Origin: Pseudomonadota bacterium
GTDB lineage: Bacteria; Pseudomonadota; Alphaproteobacteria; G022571365
Reading direction: 5' to 3'
Length of the DNA stretch: 64,000 bases
Assembly (NCBI GenBank): GCA_022571365.1
Contig: JACZXZ010000001.1
Span: forward strand, 1 to 64,000
In this document: positions 10,145 to 19,927 of the stretch, one piece after another
Numbering within the stretch: position 1 is the stretch's first letter
How the letters are laid out: every line of letters begins with the position of its first letter
Position numbers and translations under genes: made by a program
The notes under the pieces: model-generated
What the model saw: only the letters and a program-made list of their open reading frames with translations
What the model was told of the DNA's origin: nothing
Databases searched by the model: none

Positions 10145-10596
10145 GACATCTCCTCCGCTGCCGTCTTGATTGCGCTGCGAATCCGCGTGTAGGTGCCGCA
10201 CCGGCAGATGATGTCATCCATCGAGGCGTCGATATCTTCGTCGGTCGGTTTCGGATTCTCACTCAAGAGATACGCGGCCTGCATGATCTGGCCGGGCTGA
10301 CAGTACCCGCACTGCGGGACGACGTGCTTGGCCCAGGCCTTCTGGAGTGGATGGTCGCCGTTCGCGCTCAGACCTTCGATGGTCGTGACCGCGCCTCGGA
10401 CATCACCAACCGGCAGGAGGCACGAATCCTTGGCCACGCCGTCGATGTGGACCCTGCAGTTGCCGCACTTGCCAATCCCGCAGCCGTATTTCGTGCCGGT
10501 CAGGCCGATGATATCCCGAATGACCCAGAGCAAGGGCATTTCGGAAGGTACATCGACGCTATAAGATGTGCCGTTGACTGTGAGAGAAATTGCCAT
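10141..10596 (-). CDS. iorA: (2Fe-2S) subunit, isoquinoline 1-oxidoreductase alpha type
   Basis: 151 residues. The N-terminal plant-type ferredoxin domain has the cluster motif [15 protein letters not shown] plus a later Cys (near residues 40-60). The C-terminal four-helix domain has [12 protein letters not shown] and CRCGTY (near residues 98-137). This is the two-cluster small subunit of xanthine-oxidase-family hydroxylases and passes electrons from Mo to the outside acceptor. It is the first gene of the cluster, with a GGAGGGGACA ribosome site, and its stop overlaps the iorB start by four bases, giving translational coupling. No FAD subunit gene is present, as expected for the cytochrome-linked branch of the family. 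Confidence 0.93.
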   Translation of the reverse strand: MAISLTVNGTSYSVDVPSEMPLLWVIRDIIGLTGTKYGCGIGKCGNCRVHIDGVAKDSCLLPVGDVRGAVTTIEGLSANGDHPLQKAWAKHVVPQCGYCQPGQIMQAAYLLSENPKPTDEDIDASMDDIICRCGTYTRIRSAIKTAAEEMS

Positions 10597-11160
10597 AACT
10601 GTCCCCTCCCATGGCCGACAGTCACCAGGTTGAAAAGTATGCTAAATTTTCCGGATGACCTCCCTGATGACCTTGCCTTTAAGATTGCCGAAAAAAATAT
10701 CATATTTCTTTATCGAGTCAAGGTTCTCAAGGCCCTCAAGGCTCCGTGTTGCCTTCGGCGAGTCGGAGAACGTTGTTGTCGCCTGATGGCGCCATCGGGG
10801 CGCTGATAGCCCCGCCGATGGCCGTTTTTCGGTGGCGGAACCGGCTGTGAGCGCCGGATGCACCTCGCCCGCCGATCCGATTGTCCGTGGCAAGAAGGGC
10901 CGTCATGAAGGCACAGGTTTCGATCACAGGCCATCGATCGGCCGCAAAATATCGGCGGCCGGCGGCCGCACCACCGCGGCCACCGTTGCGACCTGGGGCG
11001 GTTCCGCCCGGATTTTCCTTGCATCCCCGGCGGCGGCTTGAAAACATGCTCGCATCACGGAATTACGGAACAAGGCGCCCGGAGATTCGGGCGGGGGACC
11101 TTCCGGCGCCCGCTTCGGGCCAGGTACGGAGAAGTTGAAACCCACCATGGAGCGTGAGAG
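10597..11160. other. Gene-free stretch between iorA and the EF-G paralogue
   Basis: About 560 bases with no supportable gene. The AT-rich part at about 10630-10721 should hold the iorA promoter; a TTGACT hexamer sits at 10721-10716 on the minus strand but its -10 partner is weak. A hairpin at 10791-10829 is listed separately. Confidence 0.45.
10791..10829 (+). terminator. Terminator-like hairpin with T-run, no gene in front
   Basis: GCCATCGG (10791-10798) pairs with CCGATGGC (10815-10822), extended by a bulged GGC/GCC, and is followed by CGTTTTT. It has intrinsic-terminator form on the plus strand, but no plus-strand gene precedes it. It may end an unannotated small transcript, shield the EF-G gene from read-through, or be chance. 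Confidence 0.4.
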
Positions 11161-13197
11161 GTGAGTAATCCATCGGCGCCCCGCTGCGCGGCTTTCGTCG
11201 GACCCTATGGCAGCGGCAAGACGACCCTGCTTGAAAGCGTGCTCTTCATCACCGGGGCGATTCGCCGCAAGGGCTCGGTCAAGGAAGGCAACACCGTCGG
11301 CGACGGCTCCCCGGAGTCGCGTGAGCGCCAGATGAGTGTCGAGGTCTCTGCCGCGTCGACCGAATATCTCGGGGACCGGTGGACCTTCCTGGACTGCCCG
11401 GGGTCGATCGAGATGATCCAGGAATCCTGGAACGCGCTGAAGATGGTCGATGCCGCGGTGGTCGTTTGCGAGCCGGTGGTGGAACGCGCGCTCATGGTGG
11501 CGCCGCTGTTCAAGTTCCTGGAGGACCAAGCCATCCCGCACCTGGTCTTCATTAACAAGGTGGATACCGCCTCGAGTCGGATCGGGGAGGTGTTGAAAGC
11601 CCTGCGATCGGTCTCCGGCCCACCGTTGGTGCTGCGCCAGGTGCCGATCCGCAAGGGCGAGGCGATCACCGGCTATGTCGATCTGGCGAGCGGGCGGGCT
11701 TACGCGTACCGCCCCGGTCAGGCCTCGGAGCTGGTCTCCGCGCCCGAGGACGTGCAGGGGCGGGAGCAATCCGCCCGGACCGAGCTCCTGGAGCACCTGG
11801 CTGACTTCGACGACGACTTGCTGGAGAAGTTGCTCGAGGACGTCGTTCCGTCCCAGGAGGAGGTTTACCAGCAGCTGACAAAAACCCTGCGCGGGCGTCA
11901 AGTCACCCCGGTCTTCCTGGGCGCGGCGGAGCACGACAACGGCGTGCGCCGCTTGCTCAAGACCCTGCGCCACGAAGTCGCCCAGCCGTCGGACACGGCC
12001 GAACGGCTGGGCATCGACGCGGGCGACGGCAAGGCGCTGGCCCAGGTGTTCAAGACCTACCACGCCTCCCATGCCGGCAAGCTGTCATTGACAAGGGTGT
12101 GGCGCGGCGAGATCACCGACGGCATGACCTTGAACGGCGGGCGCGTCGGGGGCCTGTTCCGCATGGCCGGCGCCCAGCAGACCAAGGTGGCCAAGGCGAC
12201 GGTCGGCGAGGTGGTTGCGCTCGGGCGGATGGAGAAGGTCTCAACCGGCGACGTGCTCACCCCCTCGGGCAAGAGGCCGGAGGGTATCGTGCCATGGCCG
12301 GACGCGCTCGAGCCGATTTACGCGCTGGCGGTCTCCGCCGAGAAACGGGCCGACGAGGTGAGGCTCACCGGCGCCCTCGCCAAACTCGTCGAGGAGGACC
12401 CGTCGCTCTCCTTCGAGCAAAACCCCGACACCAATGAGATGCTGCTGTGGGGGCAGGGCGAGATCCACCTTCAGGTCGCCCTGGCACGGCTGCGCCACAG
12501 ATACAATCTCGAGGTCCAATCGCGGCTGCCGCAGGTGCCTTACAAAGAGACCATCCGCAAGTCGACCTCCCAGCATGGCCGCTACAAGAAGCAGACGGGC
12601 GGCCACGGCCAGTTCGGTGATGTCCATCTCGACATCAAGCCGCTGCCCCGCGGCACCGGTTTCGAGTTCTCCCAGGCCGTTGTCGGGGGCGCGGTGCCGC
12701 GGCAATACATCCCCTCGGTCGAGCGCGGCGTGAAGGAGTATTTGAACCGGGGTCCGCTCGGGTTCCCGATCGTCGATATCGCCGTGACCCTCACCGACGG
12801 CCAGCACCATTCGGTCGACAGCTCGGACATAGCCTTCAAGATGGCGGGGCGGATCGCCATGGTCGAGGGCATGCCGAAATGCAATCCGGTGCTGTTGGAG
12901 CCCATCCTGCACGTCACCATATCGGCGCCCAACCAGTTCACCTCGAACGTGCAGCGGCTCTTGAGCGGCCGGCGCGGCCAGATTCTCGGTTTCCAGGCCA
13001 AGAAGGACTGGAAGGGCTGGGACGAGATATCCGCCTATCTGCCCCAGTCCGAGATCCATGACCTGATCGTCGAGCTCAGGTCCTTGACCCTGGGTGTCGG
13101 CACGTTTTCCTGGAAGTTCGACCACCTCCAGGAGCTCACCGGCAGGCTGGTCGAGCGCGTGATCCAGGACCGGGCCGAGCAACTCGCCGCCACCTGA
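11161..13197 (+). CDS. Elongation factor G-like GTPase (paralogue)
   Basis: 678 residues, five-domain EF-G architecture. GTPase motifs: G1 GPYGSGKT (about residues 14-21), G3 DCPG, G4 NKVD. The canonical EF-G switch sequence around QERGITI is absent; the equivalent region reads SRERQMSVEVS, which marks it as a divergent paralogue rather than the main fusA (normally beside the str operon with tuf). Domain II has DGMTLNGGRVGGL, and domain IV keeps HGRYKKQTGGHGQFGDVHL, typical of EF-G proteins. Function of this alphaproteobacterial second copy is not established; ribosome recycling or stress translation are possible. Start is GTG at 11161. Single gene. Confidence 0.88.
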   Translation: MSNPSAPRCAAFVGPYGSGKTTLLESVLFITGAIRRKGSVKEGNTVGDGSPESRERQMSVEVSAASTEYLGDRWTFLDCPGSIEMIQESWNALKMVDAAVVVCEPVVERALMVAPLFKFLEDQAIPHLVFINKVDTASSRIGEVLKALRSVSGPPLVLRQVPIRKGEAITGYVDLASGRAYAYRPGQASELVSAPEDVQGREQSARTELLEHLADFDDDLLEKLLEDVVPSQEEVYQQLTKTLRGRQVTPVFLGAAEHDNGVRRLLKTLRHEVAQPSDTAERLGIDAGDGKALAQVFKTYHASHAGKLSLTRVWRGEITDGMTLNGGRVGGLFRMAGAQQTKVAKATVGEVVALGRMEKVSTGDVLTPSGKRPEGIVPWPDALEPIYALAVSAEKRADEVRLTGALAKLVEEDPSLSFEQNPDTNEMLLWGQGEIHLQVALARLRHRYNLEVQSRLPQVPYKETIRKSTSQHGRYKKQTGGHGQFGDVHLDIKPLPRGTGFEFSQAVVGGAVPRQYIPSVERGVKEYLNRGPLGFPIVDIAVTLTDGQHHSVDSSDIAFKMAGRIAMVEGMPKCNPVLLEPILHVTISAPNQFTSNVQRLLSGRRGQILGFQAKKDWKGWDEISAYLPQSEIHDLIVELRSLTLGVGTFSWKFDHLQELTGRLVERVIQDRAEQLAAT

Positions 13198-13206
13198 CCC
13201 GAGTCC

Positions 13207-13256
13207 ACGGCCCCGGATGGCGTCGGATGGGACGGCCCCGAATGGCGTCGGATGGG
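13207..13256. repeat. 25-bp tandem duplication
   Basis: Two adjacent 25-bp copies (13207-13231 and 13232-13256), differing at one base, just after the EF-G paralogue stop codon. Confidence 0.85.
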
Positions 13257-13451
13257 ACGAACGGCTGTCTGGGCTCGTCCAGGCCTATCTTTGCCGGCTC
13301 CGGCGCGGGTTGACCGGTTTGGCGCGATGAAGCGAGGGTAAGGACCGGCCGAGCGCCCAAATCGCCTGGATCAGCCGAGCCAGCACCGCCTTCTCGAGGC
13401 CGCCAGGCCCCCGGCGACGGGTGACGCATGGCCTTGTGAAGCACGAAAATC

Positions 13452-14150
13452 ATGCTAATCATGCCGGTAATTTCGGGAGAGGGCGCGTTGCGCAACGACG
13501 ACAATCTGGTGCTGGCCCTGCCGAGGGGACGAATCCTGGACGAGCTGATGCCGCTTCTGTCGCGCGCCGGCATCGAGCCGGAGCCGGCCTTGAGCGACTC
13601 GGACAGCCGGCGGCTCAGTTTTTCCACCAACCACCCGGAGCTGACCCTCATCCGGGTCCGATCCTTCGACGTGGCCACCTTCGTCGCCTTCGGCGCCGCC
13701 GAGCTGGGCGTGGCCGGCAACGACGTGCTGATGGAATTCGACTATCCGGAAATTTACGCGCCGCTCGATCTCAAGGTGGGCCGCTGCCGGCTCGCCGTGG
13801 CCGAGCCTAGGGAAATGGTGGCGGGCGACGATCCGGCGCGCTGGAGCCACGTCCGAGTGGCGACCAAGTACCCGAAGATCACCCGCCGCTATTTCGCCGC
13901 GCGCGGCGTTCAGGCCGAGTGCATCACGCTTTCAGGCGCGATGGAGCTGGCGCCCAGCCTGGGACTGTGTCGGCGCATCGTCGATCTGGTCGCCACCGGG
14001 AAGACGCTTGAGGCCAACGGGCTGGTCGAGGTCGAGCGCATCGCCGAGGTCAGCGCCCGCTTGGTGGTCAACCGGGCGGCGCTCAAGACCCGGCCTGATG
14101 AGGTCGGCGCCTGGATCGAGCGGTTCCGGGAAGCTGTCGATGCCGCGTAG
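13452..14150 (+). CDS. hisG: ATP phosphoribosyltransferase, short form
   Basis: First step of histidine synthesis (ATP + PRPP). About 220-232 residues, the short form without the C-terminal regulatory domain, which needs HisZ as partner; hisZ is not in this window. Motifs: [14 protein letters not shown] at the start, [12 protein letters not shown] and the PRPP loop [12 protein letters not shown]...[14 protein letters not shown]. Possible starts are ATG 13452, ATG 13461 or TTG 13488; the TTG has the best ribosome site (GGGAGAGG) and would give the usual N-terminus, so the coding region may really begin there. Its stop overlaps hisD by eleven bases. Confidence 0.94.
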   Translation: MLIMPVISGEGALRNDDNLVLALPRGRILDELMPLLSRAGIEPEPALSDSDSRRLSFSTNHPELTLIRVRSFDVATFVAFGAAELGVAGNDVLMEFDYPEIYAPLDLKVGRCRLAVAEPREMVAGDDPARWSHVRVATKYPKITRRYFAARGVQAECITLSGAMELAPSLGLCRRIVDLVATGKTLEANGLVEVERIAEVSARLVVNRAALKTRPDEVGAWIERFREAVDAA

Positions 14151-15444
14151 GCTGGACACGCGCGAGGCCTCCTTCGAGACCGCCTTCAGCGCGCTTATTG
14201 AGATCCGGCAGGAGACCCAGGCGGAGGTGGAGTCCGCCGTCGCCGAGATTCTGGCCGAGGTCAAGGCGCGCGGGGACGAGGCGGTGGTCGCCTACACCGA
14301 ACGCTTCGACCGGCTGCGCCTCGAGGCCGCTTCCATGCGCGTGGCGCCCGGCGAGATCGAGATGGCGCTTGAGGCGTGCGCGCCGGAGACGCTCTCGGCG
14401 CTGAACCTGGCCGCCGGCCGCATAGAAGCCTACCACCGCCGCCAGATGCCCACCGACATCGACTACCGCGATGATGCCGGGATTCGGCTGGGCGCGCGCT
14501 GGACCCCGCTCGCCGCGGTGGGGCTCTACGTCCCGGGGGGCACCGCGGTCTATCCCAGCTCGGTGCTGATGGGCGCGCTTCCGGCCAAGATCGCCGGAGT
14601 CCCCCGCCTGGTCATGGTGGCGCCGGCGCCGGATGGCGTGCTCCATCCGCTGGTGCTCGCGGCGGCCGGGATCGCCGGGGTTGACGAGGTCTACCGCATC
14701 GGCGGCGCCCAGGCGATCGCGGCGCTGGCCTACGGCACCGAGACCATCCCGCCGGTCGACAAGATCGTGGGCCCGGGCAACGTCTACGTCGCCGCCGCCA
14801 AGCGCCAGCTCTACGGGACCGTCGGCATCGACCTGATCGCGGGTCCCTCGGAAATCCTGGTGGTCGCCGACCGCCTCAACGACCCGGTCTGGATCGCCGC
14901 CGACCTGTTGTCCCAGGCCGAGCACGATGCGCAAGCCCGAGCCGTGCTGATCACCGATGATGCGGGCTTCGCCGACGCCGTCGTGGCGGCCGTCGAGGAC
15001 CATCTCCGGACTCTGCCGCGGGCCGAGATCGCGCGGGCCAGCTGGGACGCCCACGGCGCGGTCATCACCACAGGCGCGCTGGACGAGGCGGTGCCGCTCA
15101 TCGACCGGATCGCACCCGAGCACCTGGAGCTGGCGGTGGAACGGCCCGAGGCGCTGGCTGAGAAAGTACGGAACGCCGGCGCCATCTTCCTCGGCCGCTA
15201 TACGCCGGCGGCCGTCGGCGATTACGTCGGCGGTCCCAATCATGTGCTGCCGACGGGACGGAGCGCGCGTTTTTCCTCGGGCCTCGGCGTGCTCGATTTC
15301 CTCAAACGGACCTCGATTTTGGCCTGCGACGCCGACGGCCTCGCCGCCATCGGGCCGGCCGCGGTCACCCTCGCCGAGGCCGAGGGGCTCGATGCCCACG
15401 CGCTGTCCGTGTCCGTCCGGCTCGGCCGATCCCGCCGCGGCTGA
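14140..15444 (+). CDS. hisD: Histidinol dehydrogenase
   Basis: Last two steps of histidine synthesis: NAD- and zinc-dependent oxidation of histidinol to histidine. 434 residues, the normal length. Start ATG at 14140, inside the end of hisG (11-base overlap), gives the usual N-terminus ([13 protein letters not shown]). Signature blocks: [71 protein letters not shown] (zinc ligand region) and [13 protein letters not shown]. It is co-transcribed with hisG and followed by the UPF0262 gene, an order common in alphaproteobacteria. Confidence 0.97.
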   Translation: MPRRLDTREASFETAFSALIEIRQETQAEVESAVAEILAEVKARGDEAVVAYTERFDRLRLEAASMRVAPGEIEMALEACAPETLSALNLAAGRIEAYHRRQMPTDIDYRDDAGIRLGARWTPLAAVGLYVPGGTAVYPSSVLMGALPAKIAGVPRLVMVAPAPDGVLHPLVLAAAGIAGVDEVYRIGGAQAIAALAYGTETIPPVDKIVGPGNVYVAAAKRQLYGTVGIDLIAGPSEILVVADRLNDPVWIAADLLSQAEHDAQARAVLITDDAGFADAVVAAVEDHLRTLPRAEIARASWDAHGAVITTGALDEAVPLIDRIAPEHLELAVERPEALAEKVRNAGAIFLGRYTPAAVGDYVGGPNHVLPTGRSARFSSGLGVLDFLKRTSILACDADGLAAIGPAAVTLAEAEGLDAHALSVSVRLGRSRRG

Positions 15445-15457
15445 TGGGCCAGGCGTT

Positions 15458-15934
15458 TTGTCCGGCAATCTGAAGCGTCTGGTTAACATCACCCTCGACG
15501 AACGCACCATCGCGCGGCGCAATCCCGACATCGAGCACGAACGGGCCGTGGCCATTTACGACCTGTTGCAGGAGAACTACTTCGCCCCGAAGGGTGATTT
15601 CTCCGGTCCCTTCAACCTGCGCTTAAGCCTCGAGGAGAACCGGCTCGTCTTCGAAATCCACAGCGAGACCGATGAGCCGCTCGACAAGGTGGCCCTGCCT
15701 TTGACCTCGTTGCGCAAGCTGGTCAAGGACTACTTCACGGTCTGCGAGAGCTACTACCAGGCGATCAAGGTCGCGAGCCCGTCGAAAATCGAGGCCATCG
15801 ACATGGGTCGCCGCGGCCTCCATGACGAGGGCTCGGAGATCCTGAGGAAACGGCTGGCCGGCAAGATCGAGATCGACTCCAACACCGCCCGGCGCCTGTT
15901 CACGCTCATCTGCGTGCTCCACATCAAGGGGTGA
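15458..15934 (+). CDS. UPF0262 family protein
   Basis: 158 residues, cytosolic, function unknown. The core [17 protein letters not shown] and the block [20 protein letters not shown] identify the alphaproteobacterial UPF0262 family, found almost always beside hisD (family knowledge). No ATG fits the N-terminus; TTG at 15458 preceded by GGCCAGG gives the expected beginning ([15 protein letters not shown]). It follows hisD by 13 bases and is probably translated from the his transcript. Confidence 0.85.
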   Translation: MSGNLKRLVNITLDERTIARRNPDIEHERAVAIYDLLQENYFAPKGDFSGPFNLRLSLEENRLVFEIHSETDEPLDKVALPLTSLRKLVKDYFTVCESYYQAIKVASPSKIEAIDMGRRGLHDEGSEILRKRLAGKIEIDSNTARRLFTLICVLHIKG

Positions 15935-16345
15935 GACGGTGGTTCGGATCCGGCCCTGCGAGCGCCGCGGCACCCGCGCCGCCCGCGCCACCCCAGTGAC
16001 TTACCATTGCAAGAAGCTGTGCCATTCTCCCCCTCTCCCTAACCCCCTCTCATACCCATACCGGGGGAGGGGGAACATGAGGTGACGGGTGCTTGGCGGA
16101 AAGCCCTCCTCCCTCTTCGCGGGGGAGGGGGAACATGAGGTGCGGGTGCTTGGCGGAAAGCCCTCCTCCCTCTTCGCGGGGGAGGGTTGGGGCGGGGGGT
16201 GACTCATGAACTTATGCGAGGCCCACCCGGGCGCTGCGCCAGCACCCCCGGACCCATGACCCGCGGGTGGTCGGCACGTGCCCGCACCGCGGCGGCGGCC
16301 GGGCGCGGCCGGCGCCGGCCGCGAAACCGCCGGCCCTAGCCCGAG
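15935..16345. other. Repeat-bearing gap between UPF0262 and the phosphatase
   Basis: About 410 bases without a gene. The central part is filled by pyrimidine/purine-rich hairpin-forming repeats (listed separately), flanked by very GC-rich sequence. Confidence 0.6.
16027..16190. repeat. Intergenic repeat: two 58-bp copies of a CCTCCC/GGGAGG hairpin element
   Basis: Copies at 16074-16131 and 16132-16188 are nearly identical (one base missing in the second), with the core GCTTGGCGGAAAGCCCTCCT. Each holds CCTCCTCCCTC and CGGGGGAGGG, which can pair. A partial copy in front (16027-16073) has CTCCCCCTCTCCCTAACC and CGGGGGAGGGGG. This looks like a mobile or REP-like intergenic element type common in GC-rich proteobacteria. 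Confidence 0.8.
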
Positions 16346-16789
16346 ATGGCCGAGCTTCCGTCCAGCGTGCTCTTTGCCTGCACCACGAACGCGGTGCGCT
16401 CGCCGATGGCCGAGGCCATACTCAAGTACTTTCATGGGAGCCGCGTCTATGTCGACTCGGTCGGCCTGCGCCGGGGCGAGCTCGACGGCTTCGCCGTGGC
16501 GGTGATGGACGAGATCGGCATCGACCTCTCCCGCCACCGGCCCAAGACCTTCGACGACCTCGAGGACACCTCCTTTGACATGGTGATCTCGCTTTCGCCC
16601 GAGGCCCAGCACCGGGCCGTGGAGCTCACCCGCACCAGGGCCATCGAGCTTGCGTTCTGGAATACCTTCGACCCGACCATCATCAGAGGCAGCCGCGAGG
16701 GCCGGCTCGCGGCCTACCGGGAGGTGCGGGAGACGCTCATGAAACGGATCCTGGCCCACTTCCCCCTGGCCCCGCTGGCCAAGCCGTGA
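16346..16789 (+). CDS. Low-molecular-weight protein-tyrosine-phosphatase-like protein
   Basis: 147 residues, cytosolic. The P-loop CTTNAVRS near residue 12 has the C-x5-R-S form of LMW phosphatases and arsenate reductases, with Asn in the position typical of this alphaproteobacterial branch (CTxNxxRS). A late TFDPT supplies the likely general-acid Asp. The conserved position between UPF0262 and infA suggests a housekeeping role, but substrate (phosphotyrosine or arsenate) is not decided by the sequence. Confidence 0.88.
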   Translation: MAELPSSVLFACTTNAVRSPMAEAILKYFHGSRVYVDSVGLRRGELDGFAVAVMDEIGIDLSRHRPKTFDDLEDTSFDMVISLSPEAQHRAVELTRTRAIELAFWNTFDPTIIRGSREGRLAAYREVRETLMKRILAHFPLAPLAKP

Positions 16790-16989
16790 GGGCGGTGTGC
16801 CGGGGTCTACACGCCGTCTTAGGCGGCTTGCCTCGAAGTCAGCGGTGCGCGCCGGGCACGGCTCTTTTTCTCGCTCGCCCCTTCGCGCCACGCCACGCCA
16901 CCCAACGGCGCGCCGGCGAATTGGTGAAAATGCTTGACCTTCGGGCCGCCGCCGCCCATTTTTCGCGCGCAACAACGAAACGAGGAGAT

Positions 16990-17208
16990 ATGGTTAAGGA
17001 AGATTTGATCGAGGTTTCCGGTACGGTAACCGAGCTGTTGCCGAACGCGATGTTCCGCGTGAAGCTGGACAACGACCACGAAATCCTCGCCCACACCGCG
17101 GGCAGGATGCGCAAGCACCGCATTCGCGTGCTCGCCGGGGATCGGGTCAACGTCGAGATGACCCCCTACGATCTGACCAAGGGCCGGATCACTTTCCGTT
17201 TCAAATAA
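16990..17208 (+). CDS. infA: Translation initiation factor IF-1
   Basis: 72 residues, the standard length, starting [20 protein letters not shown] and ending RITFRFK. This is the S1/OB-fold protein that binds the ribosomal A site during initiation. Start at 16990 is fixed by the ribosome site CGAGGAGAT directly upstream; in-frame starts further upstream belong to non-coding sequence. Followed by maf after 13 bases. Confidence 0.98.
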   Translation: MVKEDLIEVSGTVTELLPNAMFRVKLDNDHEILAHTAGRMRKHRIRVLAGDRVNVEMTPYDLTKGRITFRFK

Positions 17209-17221
17209 TCTCAGCCCGCAC

Positions 17222-17824
17222 ATGGGTCGTCCTTCGCAGGCGCCGCCCCTGGTGCTCGCTTCGGCGTCCTTGAGACGCCGGGATCTCCTCAGGCAGGTTG
17301 GACTGGAGCCGGCCGTGATCGATCCGGCCGGGGTTGATGAGGCGCCGCTCGCGCGCGAGACGCCGGCCCGGCTCGCCGCCCGCCTCGCCGAGGCCAAGGC
17401 GCAGACGGTCGCCGCGCGTCACCCCGGGGCCTATGTCCTGGGCGCGGACACGGTCGTCGCCTGCGGCCGGCGCATCCTGCCCGAGGCCTCCGACGAGGCG
17501 GCGGCACGGCGCTGTCTCGAGCTCTTGTCGGGGCGTCGCCACCGGGTCTACGGCGGTCTCACGGTCATCGCGCCGGACGGGCGCAAGGCGGCGCGGCTGG
17601 TTATCACGGTGGTCGTCTTCAAGCGCCTCGAAGCGGGTGAGATGGCCGCCTATCTCAGGAGCGGCGAATGGCGCGGCAAGGCCGGCGGCTACGCCATTCA
17701 GGGTCGTGCCGCGGCCTTCGTCCAAGCCCTGAACGGTTCCTATTCCAACGTCGTCGGTCTGCCGCTCTGCGAGACCAGCGCCCTGCTCCATGGTCTGGGC
17801 TACCGGCCTCCGCCGGAGCCGTGA
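17222..17824 (+). CDS. maf: Maf-family nucleoside triphosphate pyrophosphatase
   Basis: 200 residues. Hydrolyses non-canonical or pyrimidine NTPs to NMP and PPi (house-cleaning). Family motifs: LVLASASLRRRDLLRQVGL at the N-terminus, ADTVVACGRRILPEA, SGRRHRVYGGL and the late EWRGKAGGYAIQGRAA. Lies between infA and the RNase E/G gene, the usual alphaproteobacterial order. Confidence 0.94.
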   Translation: MGRPSQAPPLVLASASLRRRDLLRQVGLEPAVIDPAGVDEAPLARETPARLAARLAEAKAQTVAARHPGAYVLGADTVVACGRRILPEASDEAAARRCLELLSGRRHRVYGGLTVIAPDGRKAARLVITVVVFKRLEAGEMAAYLRSGEWRGKAGGYAIQGRAAAFVQALNGSYSNVVGLPLCETSALLHGLGYRPPPEP

Positions 17825-17957
17825 TCGGAGAGAACCTGTTCAAGGCCTCAAAGCCGCGTCCCGGCCGCGCGCCGGGGATGTCGCTCCGGCTTCGCCGGCA
17901 CCCCGGCACCCCGGCATCTCCGCGTTCGGCGATTGCGCAATGCCGGGTCACGCCCTA

Positions 17958-17997
17958 CCTTCTAAAGCAGGTTAAGGCCTTCTAAGGCAGGCTAAGG
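17958..17997. repeat. 20-bp tandem duplication upstream of the RNase E/G gene
   Basis: Two adjacent copies of CCTTCTAAAGCAGGTTAAGG (17958-17977) and CCTTCTAAGGCAGGCTAAGG (17978-17997), two differences, followed by a partial third. Confidence 0.85.
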
Positions 17998-18013
17998 CAG
18001 GGATATCGGCGCC

Positions 18014-19522
18014 TTGACTCATGAGTCCAAACCCGCTTCGGCCCCGATGATCGACGAGATCCTGTTCAGCGTCGGCCCGGGTCAAATTCGGACGGCTCTC
18101 CTGGCCGGCGGCCGGCCCTGGGAGCTCATCCTCGCCCGCTCCGGCCGGGCTAGTGTGGTCGGCAATGTCTATCTGGGCCGCGTCGTCCGGGTGTTGCCGG
18201 GGATGGACGCGGCCTTCGTCGAGATCGGGCTCGAGCGCGCCGCCTTCCTCGCTCGCGCGGAGGCGCGCCACGCCGCGGCGCTCGGGCGCGGAAACGCGGC
18301 GGCGGAGGGCGGGCAGCCGGGGCCGCGCATCGCCGACCGTGTGAGGGAGGGTGAGGCGGTGCTTGTCCAGGCGGTGAAGGACGCGATGGGCGAGAAGGGC
18401 GTGCGCGTGACCACCGCGCTAACCTTGCCCGGCCGCCATCTGGTCTACACCCCGACCCGGTCGGAGATCGCCGTCTCGCGGCGCATCGAGGACGAAGCCG
18501 AGCGGGACCGCTTGACCGGGCTGGTGGCGGAGGTGGCCCGGCCGGGGGAGGGGTTCATCCTGCGCACCGCCGCGGTCGGTGCCGGGGCTGAGGCGCTCGC
18601 CCGGGACGCCGAGTATCTCCGCGCCCTGTGGGCCGAGGTCCAGGACCGCCGCGCCGCGGCCAAGCCGCCGGCCCTGGTCCATCAGGATCTCGCGCCGGTG
18701 CCGCGGGTCCTGCGCGACCACGTGCGCGGTCATGTCCGCCGCATCCTGATCGACGACCGGGCGGCCTTGGCCGAGGCCCGGCGCTTCGCCGAGCGGTTCA
18801 TGCCCGAGGCGGCCGGGATCGAGCTCCACTCCGGCCCCACACCGCTGTTTGAACTCTACGACATCGAGAGCGAGATCGAGCGGGCCTTGAGCCCCCGGAT
18901 CGAGCTCGCCTCGGGCAGCGTCGTGGTGATCGAAAGCACGGAGGCCCTTACCGCCATCGACGTGAACACCGGCCGGCATGTGGGCCGCGGGTCGTTCGCC
19001 GAGACCATCCTCGAGACCAATCTGGAGGCGGCGGCCGAGATCGCCCGTCAGGTGCGCCTGAGGAACCTCGGCGGGCTCATCGTCATCGACTTCGTGCACA
19101 TGGACCGGCCCGACCATAGGGAGCGGGTGGTCGAGACGCTGCGGGCCGCCTTCCAGGCCGACCCGGCGCCGGTCTATTGCGGGGGCATGTCGCCCCTGGG
19201 ACTCATTGAGATGACGCGCAGGCGCAGCCGCGAGTCCCTGGACCAGATGCTCATGGAGGCGTGTCCGGCCTGCGGCGGCGGCCACGGCCGGGTCAAGTCG
19301 GCGGCGACGGTGGCCTACGAGGCGGCGGCCGCGGCCCTGAGGACCGCGGCGCGGGCGCCGGGGGCGCGGCTCACCGTGATTGCCGCCCCGGAGGTGATCG
19401 ACGCTTTCGAGGGCGAGGCCAAGGTCGCGCTCGAGGAGATGGAAGCCGCGCTCGGCCGTGGGGCGGCGCTGCGGCGCGAGCCGGGCTACGCCCGCGACCG
19501 CTATGAGGTCGTGATCGCATGA
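18014..19522 (+). CDS. rng: Ribonuclease E/G family protein
   Basis: 502 residues from TTG 18014, or 491 from ATG 18047, which begins like other RNase G proteins ([10 protein letters not shown]); I keep the longer form but the ATG is equally possible. The S1 domain contains [25 protein letters not shown] (near residues 55-80). The catalytic DNase I-like region has TAIDVNTG and [11 protein letters not shown], supplying the magnesium-binding Asp residues. The zinc-link cysteines appear as CPACGGGHG. There is no long C-terminal degradosome scaffold, so it is the short RNase G type that processes 5' ends of rRNA and mRNA. yacG overlaps its stop (ATGA). Confidence 0.93.
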   Translation: MTHESKPASAPMIDEILFSVGPGQIRTALLAGGRPWELILARSGRASVVGNVYLGRVVRVLPGMDAAFVEIGLERAAFLARAEARHAAALGRGNAAAEGGQPGPRIADRVREGEAVLVQAVKDAMGEKGVRVTTALTLPGRHLVYTPTRSEIAVSRRIEDEAERDRLTGLVAEVARPGEGFILRTAAVGAGAEALARDAEYLRALWAEVQDRRAAAKPPALVHQDLAPVPRVLRDHVRGHVRRILIDDRAALAEARRFAERFMPEAAGIELHSGPTPLFELYDIESEIERALSPRIELASGSVVVIESTEALTAIDVNTGRHVGRGSFAETILETNLEAAAEIARQVRLRNLGGLIVIDFVHMDRPDHRERVVETLRAAFQADPAPVYCGGMSPLGLIEMTRRRSRESLDQMLMEACPACGGGHGRVKSAATVAYEAAAAALRTAARAPGARLTVIAAPEVIDAFEGEAKVALEEMEAALGRGAALRREPGYARDRYEVVIA

Positions 19523-19758
19523 CTTCGGGCCAGGGGAAAAGTCGCGGCGCGGCGGCTTCCGCTCGGGCGGGGAAGGGGAGGCGCTGTCCGACCTGCGGCC
19601 GGCCCGCGGCGCCTGAATTCCGGCCGTTCTGCTCCCGGCGCTGCGCGGATATCGACCTCGGCCGCTGGCTCAAAGGCATCTACCGGATACCCACGGAAGA
19701 GCAGCCCGGATCCGATGCCCCGGACGAGACGCCGGAGGAGCCGCCCGATTCGACGTGA
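19519..19758 (+). CDS. yacG: DNA gyrase inhibitor YacG
   Basis: 79 residues. Small zinc-finger protein that binds GyrB (family knowledge). Zinc ligands are in CPTCGRP and [15 protein letters not shown] (residues about 23-52). The start overlaps the RNase E/G stop by four bases, so it is translationally coupled. The acidic tail ends ...PPDST, and these last codons plus the stop are the beginning of the 18-bp tandem array that follows. Confidence 0.95.
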   Translation: MTSGQGKSRGAAASARAGKGRRCPTCGRPAAPEFRPFCSRRCADIDLGRWLKGIYRIPTEEQPGSDAPDETPEEPPDST

Positions 19759-19927
19759 GGGCTCGATACGACGTGAAGGCCCGACGCGGGCGTGAGGGCC
19801 CGATTCGACGTGAAGGCCCGATTCGATGTGAGGGCCTGATTCGATGTGAGGGCCTGATTCGATGTGAGGGCCCGATTCGACGTGAAGGCCCGATTCGACG
19901 TGAGGGCCCGATTCGACGTGAAGGCCC
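19747..19927. repeat. Ten-copy 18-bp tandem array built from the end of yacG
   Basis: Consensus GATTCGACGTGAGGGCCC, ten head-to-tail copies with C/T variation at CGACG/CGATG and A/G variation at GAAGG/GAGGG; one copy (19783-19801) is altered and one base longer. The first copy contains the final codons of yacG (GAT TCG ACG TGA). Units are not separated by unique spacers, so it is not a CRISPR. Confidence 0.95.

Noticed and set aside
10791-10829. Terminator of the iorA transcript
   Set aside because: It lies upstream of iorA and its T-run is on the plus strand, so it cannot end the minus-strand iorAB transcript; it is listed only as an orphan hairpin.
19747-19927. CRISPR array
   Set aside because: The units are contiguous 18-mers with no unique spacers and no cas genes nearby; it is a tandem array from the end of yacG.
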